In this document: positions 43,814-56,359 of the stretch, in pieces
Position numbering within the stretch: position 1 is the stretch's first letter
How the letters are laid out: each line of letters starts with the position of its first letter
From: Craterostigma plantagineum
Taxonomy: Eukaryota > Streptophyta > Magnoliopsida > Lamiales > Linderniaceae
Length of the DNA stretch: 64,000 nucleotides
Direction of reading: 5' to 3'
Assembly: GCA_027422505.1 (NCBI GenBank)
Contig: JAPQWV010000404.1
Location: 372,001-436,000, forward strand
Made by a program: the position numbers and the translations under genes
Notes under the pieces: model-generated
Told to the model about the DNA's origin: nothing
Seen by the model: the letters and a program-made list of their open reading frames with translations, nothing else
The model's database searches: none

Positions 43814-44230
43814 CGGACAATTTCTCCTTATGCGTCCCGGCTCACCACACTGTAGCATCACATGCCCTTCCCGCCACCTAGATTTGGACCTGCTGCTGTC
43901 TCCAAATCCCCTAGCGTGTCACCTTCCTCTACGACTCTATAGCCAATGCCCGACTATCACCATAATTTGACCGCCTTCTCTTTTCATGCTCCAAAAGAAT
44001 TTACTCCACCATCCACCGTCTGCGCCATCTCGTACCGGATGGTTGTGATCAAATTATCACCCGAATCAGGAAGTGAGGTAAGAAGTAACAGGGCCTTCCT
44101 TCTTCCTCTCCGACACATCATGACCCCAAATCATTTGTCATTTACTCCGACTTTTTCCGTCTCCCATCAAAGCTTATCACCCAGCTTTGACAAACGAGCA
44201 CATCCTTCACTCTTCTCTGTCGCAGAGTGA
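43814..44230 (-). pseudogene. Copia gag remnant
   Basis: On the minus strand LLLTSLPDSGDNLITT (about 44,045-44,100) matches the capsid region of Tnt1-like Copia gag. A zinc knuckle lies at 43,814-43,860 (QCGEPGRIRRNCP). One base appears lost just before it, putting the first knuckle cysteine out of frame. A FVKAG-like block upstream (about 44,190) is tentative. Stops break the frame several times. It is the only recognisable coding part of the element. Confidence 0.7.
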
Positions 44231-44612
44231 AACCTCCCGCACCAGCACAATGTCACACTTTGCTGTCATCCGTCGCTATTATCCTTGCAGAGATTCAACA
44301 GCCCGGCCCAAATAGTACTGATCAGATATTTCCCAAGAAAGGCTAACGACCTGCCTCACAGCACTATTGCCATAACTCGCCAAAACTCCACCGTCGCACA
44401 AGCTCTGCCCGACACCGAGCATCCCATCAACGATAACCATCTTGTACCATCATTTCTTCAGTACAAGGCATCACCTCGTTAAACCTAGCTCTGACACTGG
44501 CTCCCCCCGATCGACGTTCCCTTCTGATATCTTTTCTGATGTGGAAGATCAGACACAGCTGCAACCACAGAGCATACTCAGAATACCAGCAAGGTTTGGC
44601 TCTGATACCACT

Positions 44613-45158
44613 TGTTGGGGTTGAGCGGTAAATATTTAATTCTGGGCCAGCGATAATTGTATTTGGACCCCATGACAATTTATCGGGATATTAATTAAAG
44701 CCGAAATGACACCGAAAGAACACCGAGATTTTTACGTGGTTCGGCCAATACCGCCTACATCCACGGAGAGACAATAGTTTTACTATATTTGAGAATATTA
44801 CACCGTACAAAATAACGCTCGTGTTTAAACTCAAACCCGAGACCCCTTACCCACCCGGGTAATGTTTTTGTACCCACTCTCAACTACCCAGTAAAAACTA
44901 AACCCGCTCTCACCCTTATCCACCCGGGCAAGGTTTCTTTTTTTTTCTTTTCTTTTTTCCTCTCATTTTTCTCCCTCTCTCTCTCTCTCTCTCTCTCCCG
45001 TTGGTTTTGGGGGTAATTAGATCGAATGAGAACCCTCCCTTTTATAGGCAAAGCTACACACAAAATGCCAAAGTCCATTTGATCACTGCTCACGTCATTA
45101 GAAGAGAAAATAAAGATGATTTTCTCCTTGCCTATTCAACATCGAGCTGGACCTAACA
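44613..45158 (-). repeat. 5' LTR of the minus-strand Copia derivative
   Basis: Direct repeat of 42,483-43,040 with the same module at 44,734-44,766 and a (CT)n run at about 44,972-44,998. The primer site adjoins its inner edge. Confidence 0.92.
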
Positions 45159-45502
45159 GTTTATTCCCTTATGTGCTTTTGTTGTGTTGTATGAACTACT
45201 TGAAATATGTTATTTATGTGGTATTATATAGCTTACGTGATTTTGATATTAGGGTGGAATTTTCATGACCTATATGTTGGATGGTAAAAACCTAGATCTT
45301 AGGATTAATTATGCTTTCATGTGTGTATTTATTTTAATTGAATATGTGACCGTTGTCTTCGATAGTGAGCATGTTTAGTTTTTAAATGTCTTGGTGTTTA
45401 GGGTTTTCGAGATATGAATAATGATTGACTTGAACATTCTCGGCATGAAATAGTTTCAATACTTAAAATAGTTTAGGTTGTTAAGTAATCCAAAACCCCT
45501 AA

Positions 45503-45920
45503 GGGCCCGTTTAGTTTAGTTTCAATACTTCTCGGCACGAACTAAGCCATGAAACTGGATAACGATGGAAACGCCTCGCCGACGACATGATACTTGCCGG
45601 ATGACGATATCCGATGAATCGATTATGGTGGGTGAGTGAGGTGGGGTCGATGAAGATAAAAGGAAAAAGAAATTAGGTTTAGAAGATCGATTAATAAAAA
45701 GGGTAAAGTAGTGAATAAAAATTTAAATAGAGGATAAATTTGTCCAATGAAGTTGGGATTAAATAAAGGTAGGGGTGTAGCTGATTTATTTAATGACTTA
45801 GAGGGAGTATTAAAGGGGTATTAGGTAAAACCCCATCTTTAAATAAACCTACGTACCAAACACTGTTTTAGTTAATCCATACCCCCTAAACCCCCCTTAT
45901 CACCCCAACCAAACACACTC
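45503..45920. mobile_element. Tourist-like (PIF/Harbinger) MITE
   Basis: Starts GGGCCCGTTTAGTTTAG and ends CCAAACACACTC (inverse GAGTGTGTTTGG), flanked by TAA at 45,500-45,502 and 45,921-45,923. The sister LTR at about 50,073 has the uninterrupted target CCCCTAAGATG, which proves insertion. No coding sequence. Confidence 0.88.
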
Positions 45921-46139
45921 TAAGATGTTCTTGGGCAGTAGAGGTGTTTTAGCAATTTAAGTTTTGAGTTGTCCTAAGTTTGGGCAGTTATGGGACTTCG
46001 GTGATTAGATTTTAAATTATTGGAAAGTCTTCGTAAACCTAAGATTTGAAGCACCCAAGTTTTCGTAAGAGCCAATGTTCTAGAAGATTTGAAGCACCCA
46101 AGTTTTCGTAAGAGCCAATGTTTTGCTTCACATGAAAAG

Positions 46140-46360
46140 AGCTCGAGGTGTGTCATGAAAAGAGTTCGACATTTATATCTAAGCTTCTCGAGATGTACAT
46201 GTTACAATGTGTAGAAGATCTCGATATTTACACCTTATAGAGTTAGTAAGATCTCGATATTGTTTGTATTAATATTAGTAAGGTCTCGACATTTTCAAGG
46301 AATGAATCTCGACAAGATCAGTAAAGAACTCGATATTGCTGTTCTCATCTTACATAGATG

Positions 46361-46399
<39 letters not shown>

Positions 46400-46620
46400 T
46401 ATGGGAAGACTTCGAGATACATGGTAAAGAGATTTCGATATTTATGTTAGAATTTGACATAAGATCGACATTATAAGATTTCGAGATGATAAATCTCAAC
46501 ATTGCTTAGGAATTCGACATCATCATGATAGTAGTGTTAGACCTTGGCTAAATATTTCGACATCTAATATAATTTTCACAATTGACTAAGTTTTCAACAT
46601 TAAAGTTTCGACACTTAAAA
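46140..46620. repeat. TCGAYAT motif cluster in the LARD LTR
   Basis: About fifteen occurrences of nTCGA(C/T/G)AT(T) lie within roughly 480 bp, for example CTCGATATT, TTCGACATC and ATCGACATT, in an otherwise AT-rich segment that also has a (TA)n run at 46,364-46,397. The same cluster is present in the 3' LTR at 50,347-50,805. Confidence 0.7.
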
Positions 46621-47748
46621 TGATTCCAGCATATTAAAAGTTTTCTACACGTAATAAATTTCCGGTATTTTAGGGTTTTGATGATTTTAGCATTTTCGAA
46701 ATTTATATGACTTAATAAATATATTAATATGAAAATATTTATTATATTCAGAGGATCGATATATAGGGACTAAACCGGACTTCTTATTTGACAATAGCAG
46801 GAGGACAGGTAGGTGGATCATCCATCTACAATATGTAAACACATACGTGAATTATGTGTTTTCATGTGATTCGATGATTTACGTGACTTACGTGACTTAT
46901 GTGTTATACCTATTTTCCATGCGTTTAATATATATTATGTTTTTATGAAATTTCATATACATGCATGGCACATGCATATCACGTTAGGGCGAGAGATGGT
47001 TGTACCGTAGTGTGACGGTAATGATATGAGGTGTTGACGTACGGGGTAGAATGAGATGTTTGTGATTGGCGACTCTTAGATGAGTCGAGGTTGGGCTCAC
47101 TGGACACCTGGCGGAGACAGACATGATCGATCTGTCTACTCGGACGTGATCGATTCGAGGTGCATACCGCCGGATGGGATTTTTTATTTGTGCGGGAGAT
47201 ATACGACCTGGTAGGAGGACATTGACGTGATCGATCAGTGCACTACCGGCGTAGCTCGCCGCGAGACTTGGGGGGTGGTCTCCTAGTAGTCTATTGCGCG
47301 CGGAGGTGTCGAGCCTAACCTAGGGCCCTGTGTTGTGTGAAATAGGAATGCGGGAAAAGGAAGAGTGTGCATTATATCATGTCGCGAGAAATTGGGATTG
47401 GGGTTGAGTCACACTTGCATACACGCATATTTATTCACCTACTGGGCAAATCGCTCAGTGTTACCGAGTCCGACGCTAATACGCGTCGTGACTGAGGCGG
47501 CTGGTGGCGGTGCTCCACGGACTTTTGAGGGCATGGCGGTACATGGATGAAGACCTGTGGAGCGTCTGTAGGACTTTTGTTCTTTTGATATTTTTGGGGC
47601 TTCAGCCCGTGTACAGAGATGACAATGTAGACGTATGTTTATAATAATGTATATTATTTTAGGAAAAAGTTTTAATTAGACGGGCCTTCCGCGGCTTACG
47701 TTGCGAAAATCCGCCAATAATCCTAATTAGAAAAGTAGGGTCGCCACA

Positions 47749-49078
47749 GGTGGTATCAGTGCTTAGGCTTCAGGTTCTGAAGACTGTCCATGTACTGCCG
47801 CTCAAAAGCCTGGAGAACCAGCCTGTCCTTTAAGTTTAAAGGTTGATTATATGGTTACGTGTTATTTGAAATGCGCTTTGTATGAATGACGATAGATAAT
47901 TCTAGAAAATGATGTGAGAAAGGATAGAGCATGTAGATGAATTTATCATCTACAACACTTAAATAAATTCAAGTTAATGATTAATGAGATGCCATCATGA
48001 TTTAATTTGATTTATGTGTTATCATGTTCGATGAATTTTATTTGACCTAGATGAAATTGTTGATACTACATGTACACGAAAACCCTGGGTTAGAATATGT
48101 GTTGACATTTTCTGTCCATATCTTGTATGTGCTTAGACTTGTAAAACAATTTCGAGTAGAGGAATTATCTCTTCGAGTAATTGAACTTATTTTGAGTATA
48201 CAATTTCTGTCGAATAATGGGAAAGTTCGGGTAGATGAGATGAGACTATTCACAAGTAGCATAATATTCTTGAACATAGGTAGAAGAAAATTCTTGAACA
48301 GGAAATTTCAATTGTAGAACGATGAGGAATGAGTTTCGGGTGGTATGGACATCTCTATATGGTTTGGTGTGATTTTCGGATATACGTTTCATCATGTGAT
48401 TCAGTTAAATGCTTAGGAGTTTTAACTCAAATTCAGGCAATTTAATTTGTAAGTGATTTAGCTTTAATTTTCTGATAACTTAAAGTAGAAATTCGGGTGG
48501 CAAGGCAATTAGCAGCTAATTTGGGAAATTTCGGGTATTTAAGTTTTTGTGTCCTTTCTAGTTTAATCTCGGGCACTAAGCGTTAGTATTTAAAGGCACG
48601 ATTTTGGGTAGCTTAACTTGTATGTGACCTAGCTTTGATTTTTGGGTAGTTCAATTTGATTTTTTCGGATAGAAAATAAACTTTTGGACCTTAGTTAATT
48701 TCGTCGAACTAGGCTTTGCTGGGTATTGGTTTTGATAGAATTTTCGGGTAGAGCTGGAATGTTTTGAGGAAAATAATTGTTTAGGTATAATATTGTATTT
48801 TATTCAAGTACACCTAGAGTGCGCAGCGGAAGCGTGATGGAAATAAGAATAAGTGTGCCGGAGGAAGTAGAAAATATATAGACGAGTCTAGATATATGAA
48901 ATTGTTGATCCAAGAAAATTGCGCCAAACATTTAAATGTGTCACCGCGTGATATAAAGGTGGGAATAAATCCTACTTTAGTAAGATACAGATAAATCAAG
49001 GGATAGGAGAAAAAATCGTTACCCGAATTATTCGTTTCGGCAAAATTTCGGGGACGAAATTCTTTTAAGGGGGAAGAA
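47749..49078 (+). other. Internal region of the LARD
   Basis: 1,330 bp between the LTRs, with the primer site TGGTATCAGTGC at 47,751 and a purine tract at its end. No gag, protease, integrase or reverse transcriptase motif can be found in any frame. The longest frames are short and have no known domain. GGGTA/TTCGGGTA-like words recur between 48,220 and 48,760. Confidence 0.75.
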
Positions 49079-51947
49079 TGTAACACCCGTAAAAATTTAA
49101 TACGGGGTTTTGGATGTAATTAACTGAATTCTTGTAAATTAGAATATTCGGTAATGAAATTTAGATTATGAAACCAAGTGAGTTGGGCCATACTAGAATT
49201 AGTGAATTGAGATTAGTTGGAGCCCAAAACTTTCGAAAGTACTATGGTAATGATTTTACTTAAGGCATAGGGAAATTTAATGATTATTACTATGTCATGT
49301 CATGATTATTACTATGTCATGTCTACATACGTGTGTATATATATATGTAATAGCTATACAAAACGATAATAACCAATTAAAGAATGGGAAGTATACGTGG
49401 TGGTCATGTAAATAGATATACATAGCATATAATAATTAAGAAGAACACGTGGAAGTTATTAAGAATACTAATACGTATGACTAAGAACTGTTTTCTTAAC
49501 TAGAAGGGAATCGACATCACTGTTTATAAAACATCTATATAGAATATGCCCTATACACAGATAATACGATACGGGTAGATATAGATTTAGTATATATGGT
49601 AAAGGAGCTAGAACCCTTATCGACAAAAGAGGGGCATACCATGATAATAAGAATATCATATAGGAACAAAGGAATTTTCAGCCCAAATATTCGAACGTGA
49701 GGTAGATATTTTGTTTACAAGACAAGAATATGTTTATTCCCTTATGTGCTTTTGTTGTGTTGTATGAACTACTTGAAATATGTTATTTATGTGGTATTAT
49801 ATAGCTTACGTGATTTTGATATTAGGGTGGAATTTTCATGCCTATATGTTGGATGGTAAAAACCCAGATCTTAGGATTAATTATGCTTTCATGTGTGTAT
49901 TTATTTTAATTGAATATGTGACCGTTGTCTTCGATAGTGAGCATGTCTAGTTTTTAAATGTCTTGGTGTTTAGGGTTTTCGAGATATGAATAATGATTGA
50001 CTTGAACATTCTCGGCATGAAATAGTTTCAATACTTAAAATAGTTTAGATTGTTAAGTAATCCAAAACCCCTAAGATGTTCTTGGGCAGTAGAGGTGTTT
50101 TAGCAATTTAAGTTTTGAGTTGTCCTAAGTTTGGGCAGTTATGGGATTTCGGTGATTAGATTTTAAATTATTGGAAAGTCTTCGTAAACCTAAGATTTGA
50201 AGCACCCAAGTTTTCGTAAGAGCCAATGTTCTAGAAGATTTGAAGCACCCAAGTTTTCGTAAGAGCCAATGTTCTGGAAGATTTGAAGCACCCAAGTTTT
50301 CATAAGAGCCAATGTTTTGCTTCACATGAAAAGAGCTCGAGGTGTGTCATGAAAAGAGTTCGACATTTATATCTAAGCTTCTCGAGATGTACATGTTACA
50401 ATGTGTAGAAGATCTCGATATTTACACCTTATAGAGTTAGTAAGATCTCGATATTGTTTGTATTAATATTAGTAAGGTCTCGACATTTTCAAGGAATGAA
50501 TCTCGACAAGATCAGTAAAGAACTCGATATTGCTGTTCTCATCTTACATAGATGTCGATATATATATATATATATATATATATACTATAGGAAGACTACG
50601 AGATACATGGTAAAGAGATTTCGATATTTATGTTAGAATTTGACATAAGATCGACATTATAAGATTTCGAGATGATAAATCTCGACATTGCTTAGGAATT
50701 CGACATCATCATGATAGTAGTGTTAGACCTTGGCTAAATATTTCGACATCTAATATAATTTTCACAATTGACTAAGTTTTCAACATTAAAGTTTCGACAC
50801 TTAAAATGATTCCAGCATATTAAAAGTTTTCTACACGTAATAAATTTCCGGTATTTTAGTGTTTAGATGATTTTAGCATTTTCGAAATTTATATGACTTA
50901 GTAAATATATTAATATGAAAATATTTATTATATTCAGAGGATCGATATATAGGGACTACACCAGACTTCTTATTTGACAATAGCATGAGGACAGGTAGGT
51001 GGATCATCCATCTACAATACGTAAACACATACGTGAATTATGTGTCTTCATGTGATTCGATGATTTACGTGACTTACGTGACTTATGTGTTATACCTGTT
51101 TTCCATGCGTTTAATATATATTATGTTTTTATGAAATTTCATATACATGCATGGCACATGCATATCACGTTAGGACGAGAGATGGTTGTACCGTAGTGTG
51201 ACGGTAATGATATGAGGTATTGACGTACGGGGTAGAATGAGATATTTGTGATTGGCGACTCTTAGATGAGTCGAGGTTGGGCTCACTGGACACCTGGCGG
51301 AGACAGACGTGATCGATCTGTCTACTCGGGCGTGATCGATTCGAGGTGCATACCGCCGGATGGGATTTTTTATTTGTGCGGGAGATATACGACCTGGTAG
51401 GAGGACATTGACGTGATCGATCAATGCACTACCGGCGTAGCTCGCCGCGAGACTTGGGGGTGGCCTCCCAGTAGTCTATTGCGCGCGGAGGTGTCGAGCC
51501 TAACCTAGGGCCCTGTGTTGTGTGAAATAGGAATGTGGGAAAAGGAAGAGTGTACATTATATCATGTCACGTGAAATTGGGATTGAGGTTGAGTGCACAC
51601 TTGCATACACGCATGTTTATTCACCTACTGGACAAATCGCTCAGTGTTTACGTGTTGTAGGTACCGAGTCCGACGCTAATACGCGTCGTGACTGAGGCGG
51701 CTGGTGGCGGTGCTCCACGGACTTTTGAGGGCAGGGCGGTACATGGATGAAGACCTGTGGAGCGTCTGTAGGACTTTTGTTCTTTTGATATTTTTGGGCT
51801 TCAGCCCGTGTACAGAGATGACAATGTAGACGTATGTTTATAATAATGTATATTATTTTAGGAAAAAATTTTAATTAGACGGGCCTTCCGCGGCTTACGT
51901 TGCGGAAATCCGCCAATAATCCTAATTAGAAAAGTAGGGTCGCCACA
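49079..51947 (+). repeat. 3' LTR of the LARD, uninterrupted
   Basis: 2,869 bp, TGTAACACCCG to GCCACA. It preserves the empty sites of both insertions found in the 5' LTR. It contains three tandem copies of a unit of about 46 bp (AGATTTGAAGCACCCAAG...) at 50,190-50,315, a TCGA-motif cluster at 50,347-50,805, and CGTGATCGAT repeats near 51,308-51,422. Confidence 0.93.
50347..50805. repeat. TCGAYAT motif cluster, 3' LTR copy
   Basis: Second copy of the cluster described for 46,140-46,620. CTCAACATT in the 5' LTR is CTCGACATT here, a motif gained or lost since insertion. Confidence 0.7.
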
Positions 51948-51952
51948 AATAA

Positions 51953-54169
51953 TATTAACAAAAACAACCATAATAATAATAACAATAAAAACAATAATAA
52001 TAATAATATTAATATAATTGTAATTGTAATGATAATAATAATCATAAAACAAACCATAATAACACTGAAAATAAATAAAACACATTTTGGGCGAAAATGT
52101 AATTTTACCGAATAAGACTTTAAAATAATTAAGTAACATTATGGGCCAAAATATAATTTTACCAAACTTTTTGGTATAAGAACAGTAAAAAACGCAAAAA
52201 TGGGTTCAAAAGAAAAAAAAAATTAACGCAACTCATATTGGGTTCTTCATTGCAGTTCGGTTGGACCTATTTTTCTACCTATTTTGCGTTTTGCGCCTCG
52301 GGTGGAGAAGGTCTAAGGTTATATAGTTGTTTTATATGTTGCAAATTCACTTTAAATTTAACGGATCACAAGGATGATACAATTACTTCTAATGATCTTA
52401 GAGATCTTACGTAGAAAAATAATTTGATTTGCCCATTTCATGGTCGGTACTATAATCTAGTAAACACATTTTCTGGGACTTCACAAACCATATTAGCATG
52501 CACTTCCTTTTTAAATCTAATATAAAGATGGAGGAAGAAGAAAGTATAAAGATTGAATTTTGAATTGAGAAATAAATATAATTACGAGTGGAGAAGGCGC
52601 ACGCCCGAAGTCACCCTTTCTCGTACATTTATGTAGTATTATTCAAAAAGATCATCAAATCGTGAAATCAAACAATGGCAAAGAATCTTTTATCCAATGG
52701 CAACAGAATAATTAGATTGTGACACCCTCGTACATATTTATCAGTTAGGTGAGGTAACCAAATAAAATATAATCTTTGGTAACAAGATTGATAACAACAA
52801 AATATAAAAGAGATATTTATAAGGTAAGCGGTAACCAAACTGTTGGTCAAATATAATTAATATATGATTTTATTATTTTTATTATAGTAACCAATGGTAA
52901 TTTCACCATTATTTTTATTAAATGTTCAAAATAGCTATAATTTCATTTTTGAACGTTGCAATGTTGTTCATAAAGTGTAGTGACAAATGCATGCATGAAG
53001 AGAAACCAGCTTTTGAGTGACCATGAAACCGTACCAAAATGTAATTATAGCCGAAACAATCACGAAAATTATAGTATTTGCAATGTATGTACCCATATCA
53101 AATATAAATATAAGAAAACTCGATATTACGATTGAAACATGTTAACGACCTCTTGTCTTTCTCTGAATTTGATAAGCTTATTTAATTTCTCTTCTTGCCT
53201 TACGAATGAGTATTCATAGTTCATACACATTTCAAGAATAAAAGACAAGTCCTGCAAGAATTACATCGTTGTGGGCATAAATAGGTGTCACACCTATCAA
53301 TATTCTATTGTCGACTTCAAAATTTACTTTGTTGGGGAATATAGCAGCAGCAAGTGAGACCACTTGAAAAAGGATTAAAGATGCTATTTTTACATTTAAA
53401 TTTCAGTGCTTTTGATGCAAAATTCTCATAATATGCCAGTATCTATTCCATCTTTTTTTTCTTATTTCGCGAACTTCTATAAAAGATTCATGGCCACGCT
53501 CTTTTCAAATATTTTTTTTGTTTAATTTTTGTATTATTACATACTACTTTAATAGGCCATGCATGAGATAGAACGCATGGGGAATCGAAAGCTAAAGTTG
53601 GGAGAATATATGGTATTCGTATATTTTTTCTGAAATGAATGAAATAAAAATGAAAGTGACTGAGTGAAAACTCATTGAGGGGTCGTAATAATTCGTTTTG
53701 TCTAGGAACTAAAGTGGAACCTTTATTTTCCAATATATCGTTTCGAAACTCGTGGACTACTTGATAACTACGTCACCACAAACAAAGCATACGAATTTTT
53801 TTAATATAATAAATAATTGTAGCCAAGCTGTTTCAAAATCTATTACTAAGTACAAATTTGTGTTACGGAAGACATACTAGGTCAGTGAAATAATTCAAGT
53901 GGAATTGAATAAGATGATGCAAAGCAAAAGGGTAATATTATCTGACAAATGGAATTCAATATTTGATTCTTACTCTAGAAAACTAAACTAGTTATTATTT
54001 TTTTATCGTGAAAGTATGTATTGATCAAGACAATTTAGCTAACCACATTTGTTTTAAATTTCTTTTTTTACTTTGAAATTAAAGTCTCACCAAGAAGAGT
54101 TTTTTTTCAATGCATTTAACACGATTGTTGCTTGAGCTAAAAAAAAAAGGAGAAGCTATCCGTTATATG
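51953..54169. other. Gene-free stretch
   Basis: Starts with the rest of the AAT-rich microsatellite (to about 52,050), then AT-rich sequence without a credible gene, TIR pair or tandem array. Confidence 0.5.
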
Positions 54170-54920
54170 TTAAATCAAGGGTTAATTAAAGTTCAGGCCC
54201 TAGTAATACTTTTAACTTTTGGTTCAGGCCCCATTCGAATTTAATAAAGGACCTACTTTTCAGAAAATTCAGTGAAAACTACCTAAATGCTGCGAAAAGA
54301 CATAATTATCCCTGACATATGCGAAATTTACCACAGAATACCTAAATGATCCGATTACAGTTGTCGAAATGATTATAATAGTTTTGGGCTGAAAAAAACA
54401 CTTCCATTCATTTGGATAACAAATTGTCTGTATTAAGTACAATATCGCATATATTTAGTAACAACTTTATCAATTATAATACCAATACTAATAAAACGAA
54501 TAAATCAGAGGAAAATACCTAAATGATACATATTCCATACATATGCCAAATCGACGAAAAATACTTGAATGATGCGATAACAAGTTTCGAAAAAATAATA
54601 ACAGTTTCGCATCGATCTCTCCCAACAAGCGACACATCGAGCTAAACGAAATTTCACGTTCATCAGACCCGAACAGATCTCCACGATTGTGATGATATAA
54701 GGTGAAATTATCGTTAATTTGATCATAAGTGCTGATAAGTTTTAGATATTAGTGAACGTTAATTGTGAGAAAATAAATGTTTCCCCTATAGCAGAAAACA
54801 TGTTTCGTTTAGTAAATAACAAATCATGTTGCAAAAGTAACACATCAACCAAAAATAATACCGCTTCCTGCAATAACACATTCCTTACACTCAATCGGTC
54901 GAAAGAAGAAATTCACGTTC

Positions 54921-56166
54921 CAAATTCGACCCAATCTCGACGTTACTAACCGCACAAAGTTGTATCGGCTTCAATTTTTAATGGGTCTTCATACTCAAAG
55001 AGAATTTTCGAAGTTCATAAAGCACGAAAGCTTCAAAGACAATTCGGAAATTTCGTTTAATACGGTGAAATCTCGACTTTAATGACCGGATAATGTAAAT
55101 CCGGCACAAATTTCATCATGAGTCTTAGTTATCGACAATAATTATTGATGTTAATCATGGAATAACGAAGAATTTTGATGATATCTAAGCGGCAAATGTT
55201 TGCTAATTAAAATGGTTACTGAATAACACTCCATGCTTTCTGTGTAATAATTCATGGAACAATAATACCATATGTCTTGATGTTTATAACAAATATTTAT
55301 GCGAAACGAACATAAAATGAGAAAATAATAACGACCCGTCACCCGTAAATAACACATGTAATACCAAAGTAAATGCAAAGATGAATAGATCATAACGTGA
55401 TAACATGCGAACCTAGCTGAATGACGCCATAACAATTTTCGAAACGGAAATAACATTTTTAAGCTAATAGGAAACATTTTCTTTCAGTTTAATAACAAAA
55501 GTCTTGTACTTAGTTCTAAAATTTGTATATTTAGTACATGTGTGTCATCTATAATAGCAGTGTCAACACAACGAATGATAAATTTTCCAGTTGCGATAAG
55601 ACATTTAACCCTAGCCAAAGCAACGAAAAATAACAGTTTAGTGCCCCCACAATAATGGTTTTAACCTGAAAAAAACATACGTTTAATAAGCTGAAAAATT
55701 CATGTTTCAAATTCGACCCAATCTCGACGTTACTAACAGCAAACGTTGTATTGGCTTCGATTTTTCATGGGTCTTCATAATCAAAGAGAATTTTCAAGAT
55801 TCATAAAGCACGAATGCTCCAAACATACGTTTAATACGGTGAAATCTCGACTTTAATGACCGAATAATGTAAATTCGACACAATTTCATCATGGGCCTTA
55901 GTTATCAATGACAATTATTGATGTTAACCATGGAATAATGAAGAATTTTGATGAGATCTAAGTGATAAACGTTTGCTTATTAAAATGGTCACTGAATAAC
56001 ACTTCATGCTTTCTGGGTAACTATTCATGGAACAATAATACCATATGTCTAGATATTCATAACAAATATATCCGCAAAACGAACATATAATGAGAAATTA
56101 ATAACGACTCGTTACCCGTAAATAACATGTGTAATACCCAAGTAAAGGCAAAGAGGAATAGATCGT
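54921..56166 (+). repeat. Two ~470-bp direct repeats in MULE-3
   Basis: Copy 1 (54,921-55,394) and copy 2 (55,708-56,166) both start CAAATTCGACCCAATCTCGA and share the same order of blocks through ACCCGTAAATAACA. They differ at scattered sites and small indels, so the duplication is not recent. Confidence 0.9.
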
Positions 56167-56359
56167 AAAAAAAGGTGAATCTCGACTTTAATGAACTAAT
56201 AAGGTAGATTCGACTAAGTTTGATCACGAGTCATTTTAATTGAATGAGATTATTAATGTTGATAATGTGATTAAGAAGAATTTTGATGAGACATAATATT
56301 GGAACGTTTGTCAGTAAAAAGTTGGTTGGTAACACTTTCTTTATTCTGAGTAACAATTC

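Larger units (their letters stand above)
42483..45158 (-). mobile_element. Copia derivative with LTRs and gag only, minus strand
   Basis: LTRs at 42,483-43,040 and 44,613-45,158 are about 98 percent alike by eye. The target duplication GTTTA lies at 42,478-42,482 and 45,159-45,163. The primer site (TGGTATCAGAGCC on the minus strand, about 44,597-44,610) is beside the right LTR and a purine tract (GAGGGGGAGAAT) beside the left, so transcription runs right to left. The interior of 1.57 kb has a broken Copia gag and no pol. A CT-rich microsatellite lies in each LTR. Confidence 0.92.
41858..47748 (+). repeat. 5' LTR of the LARD, split by two insertions
   Basis: Homologous to 49,079-51,947 once the Copia derivative (42,483-45,158) and the Tourist-like MITE (45,503-45,920) are removed. 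Both insertion points are empty in the other LTR (about 49,738 and 50,073), so both arrived after the LARD. Differences from the 3' LTR include the loss of about 35 bp near 41,895 and two instead of three copies of a repeat of about 46 bp at 46,045-46,130. Confidence 0.92.
41858..51947 (+). mobile_element. Large non-autonomous LTR retrotransposon (LARD type)
   Basis: Two long direct repeats (41,858-47,748 with insertions, and 49,079-51,947) begin TGTAACA and end GCCACA. A 5-bp target duplication AATAA lies at 41,853-41,857 and 51,948-51,952. A tRNA-Met-type primer site (TGGTATCAGTGC) starts just after the 5' LTR at 47,751. A purine tract (AAGGGGGAAGAA) precedes the 3' LTR. The interior is only 1.33 kb with no gag or pol, so it depends on a partner, probably a Gypsy element judging from the TGTAACACCCG start. 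Sampled LTR stretches differ by only about one percent, so the insertion is fairly young. Confidence 0.93.

Noticed and set aside
47365..47550. Small gene in the LARD LTR
   Set aside because: It is only partly open in the other LTR copy, with no domain, so it is likely chance.
54752..54949. Short plus-strand frame in MULE-3 as a possible gene
   Set aside because: 65 codons, no domain, in a region of AT-rich repeats. Not supported as a gene.
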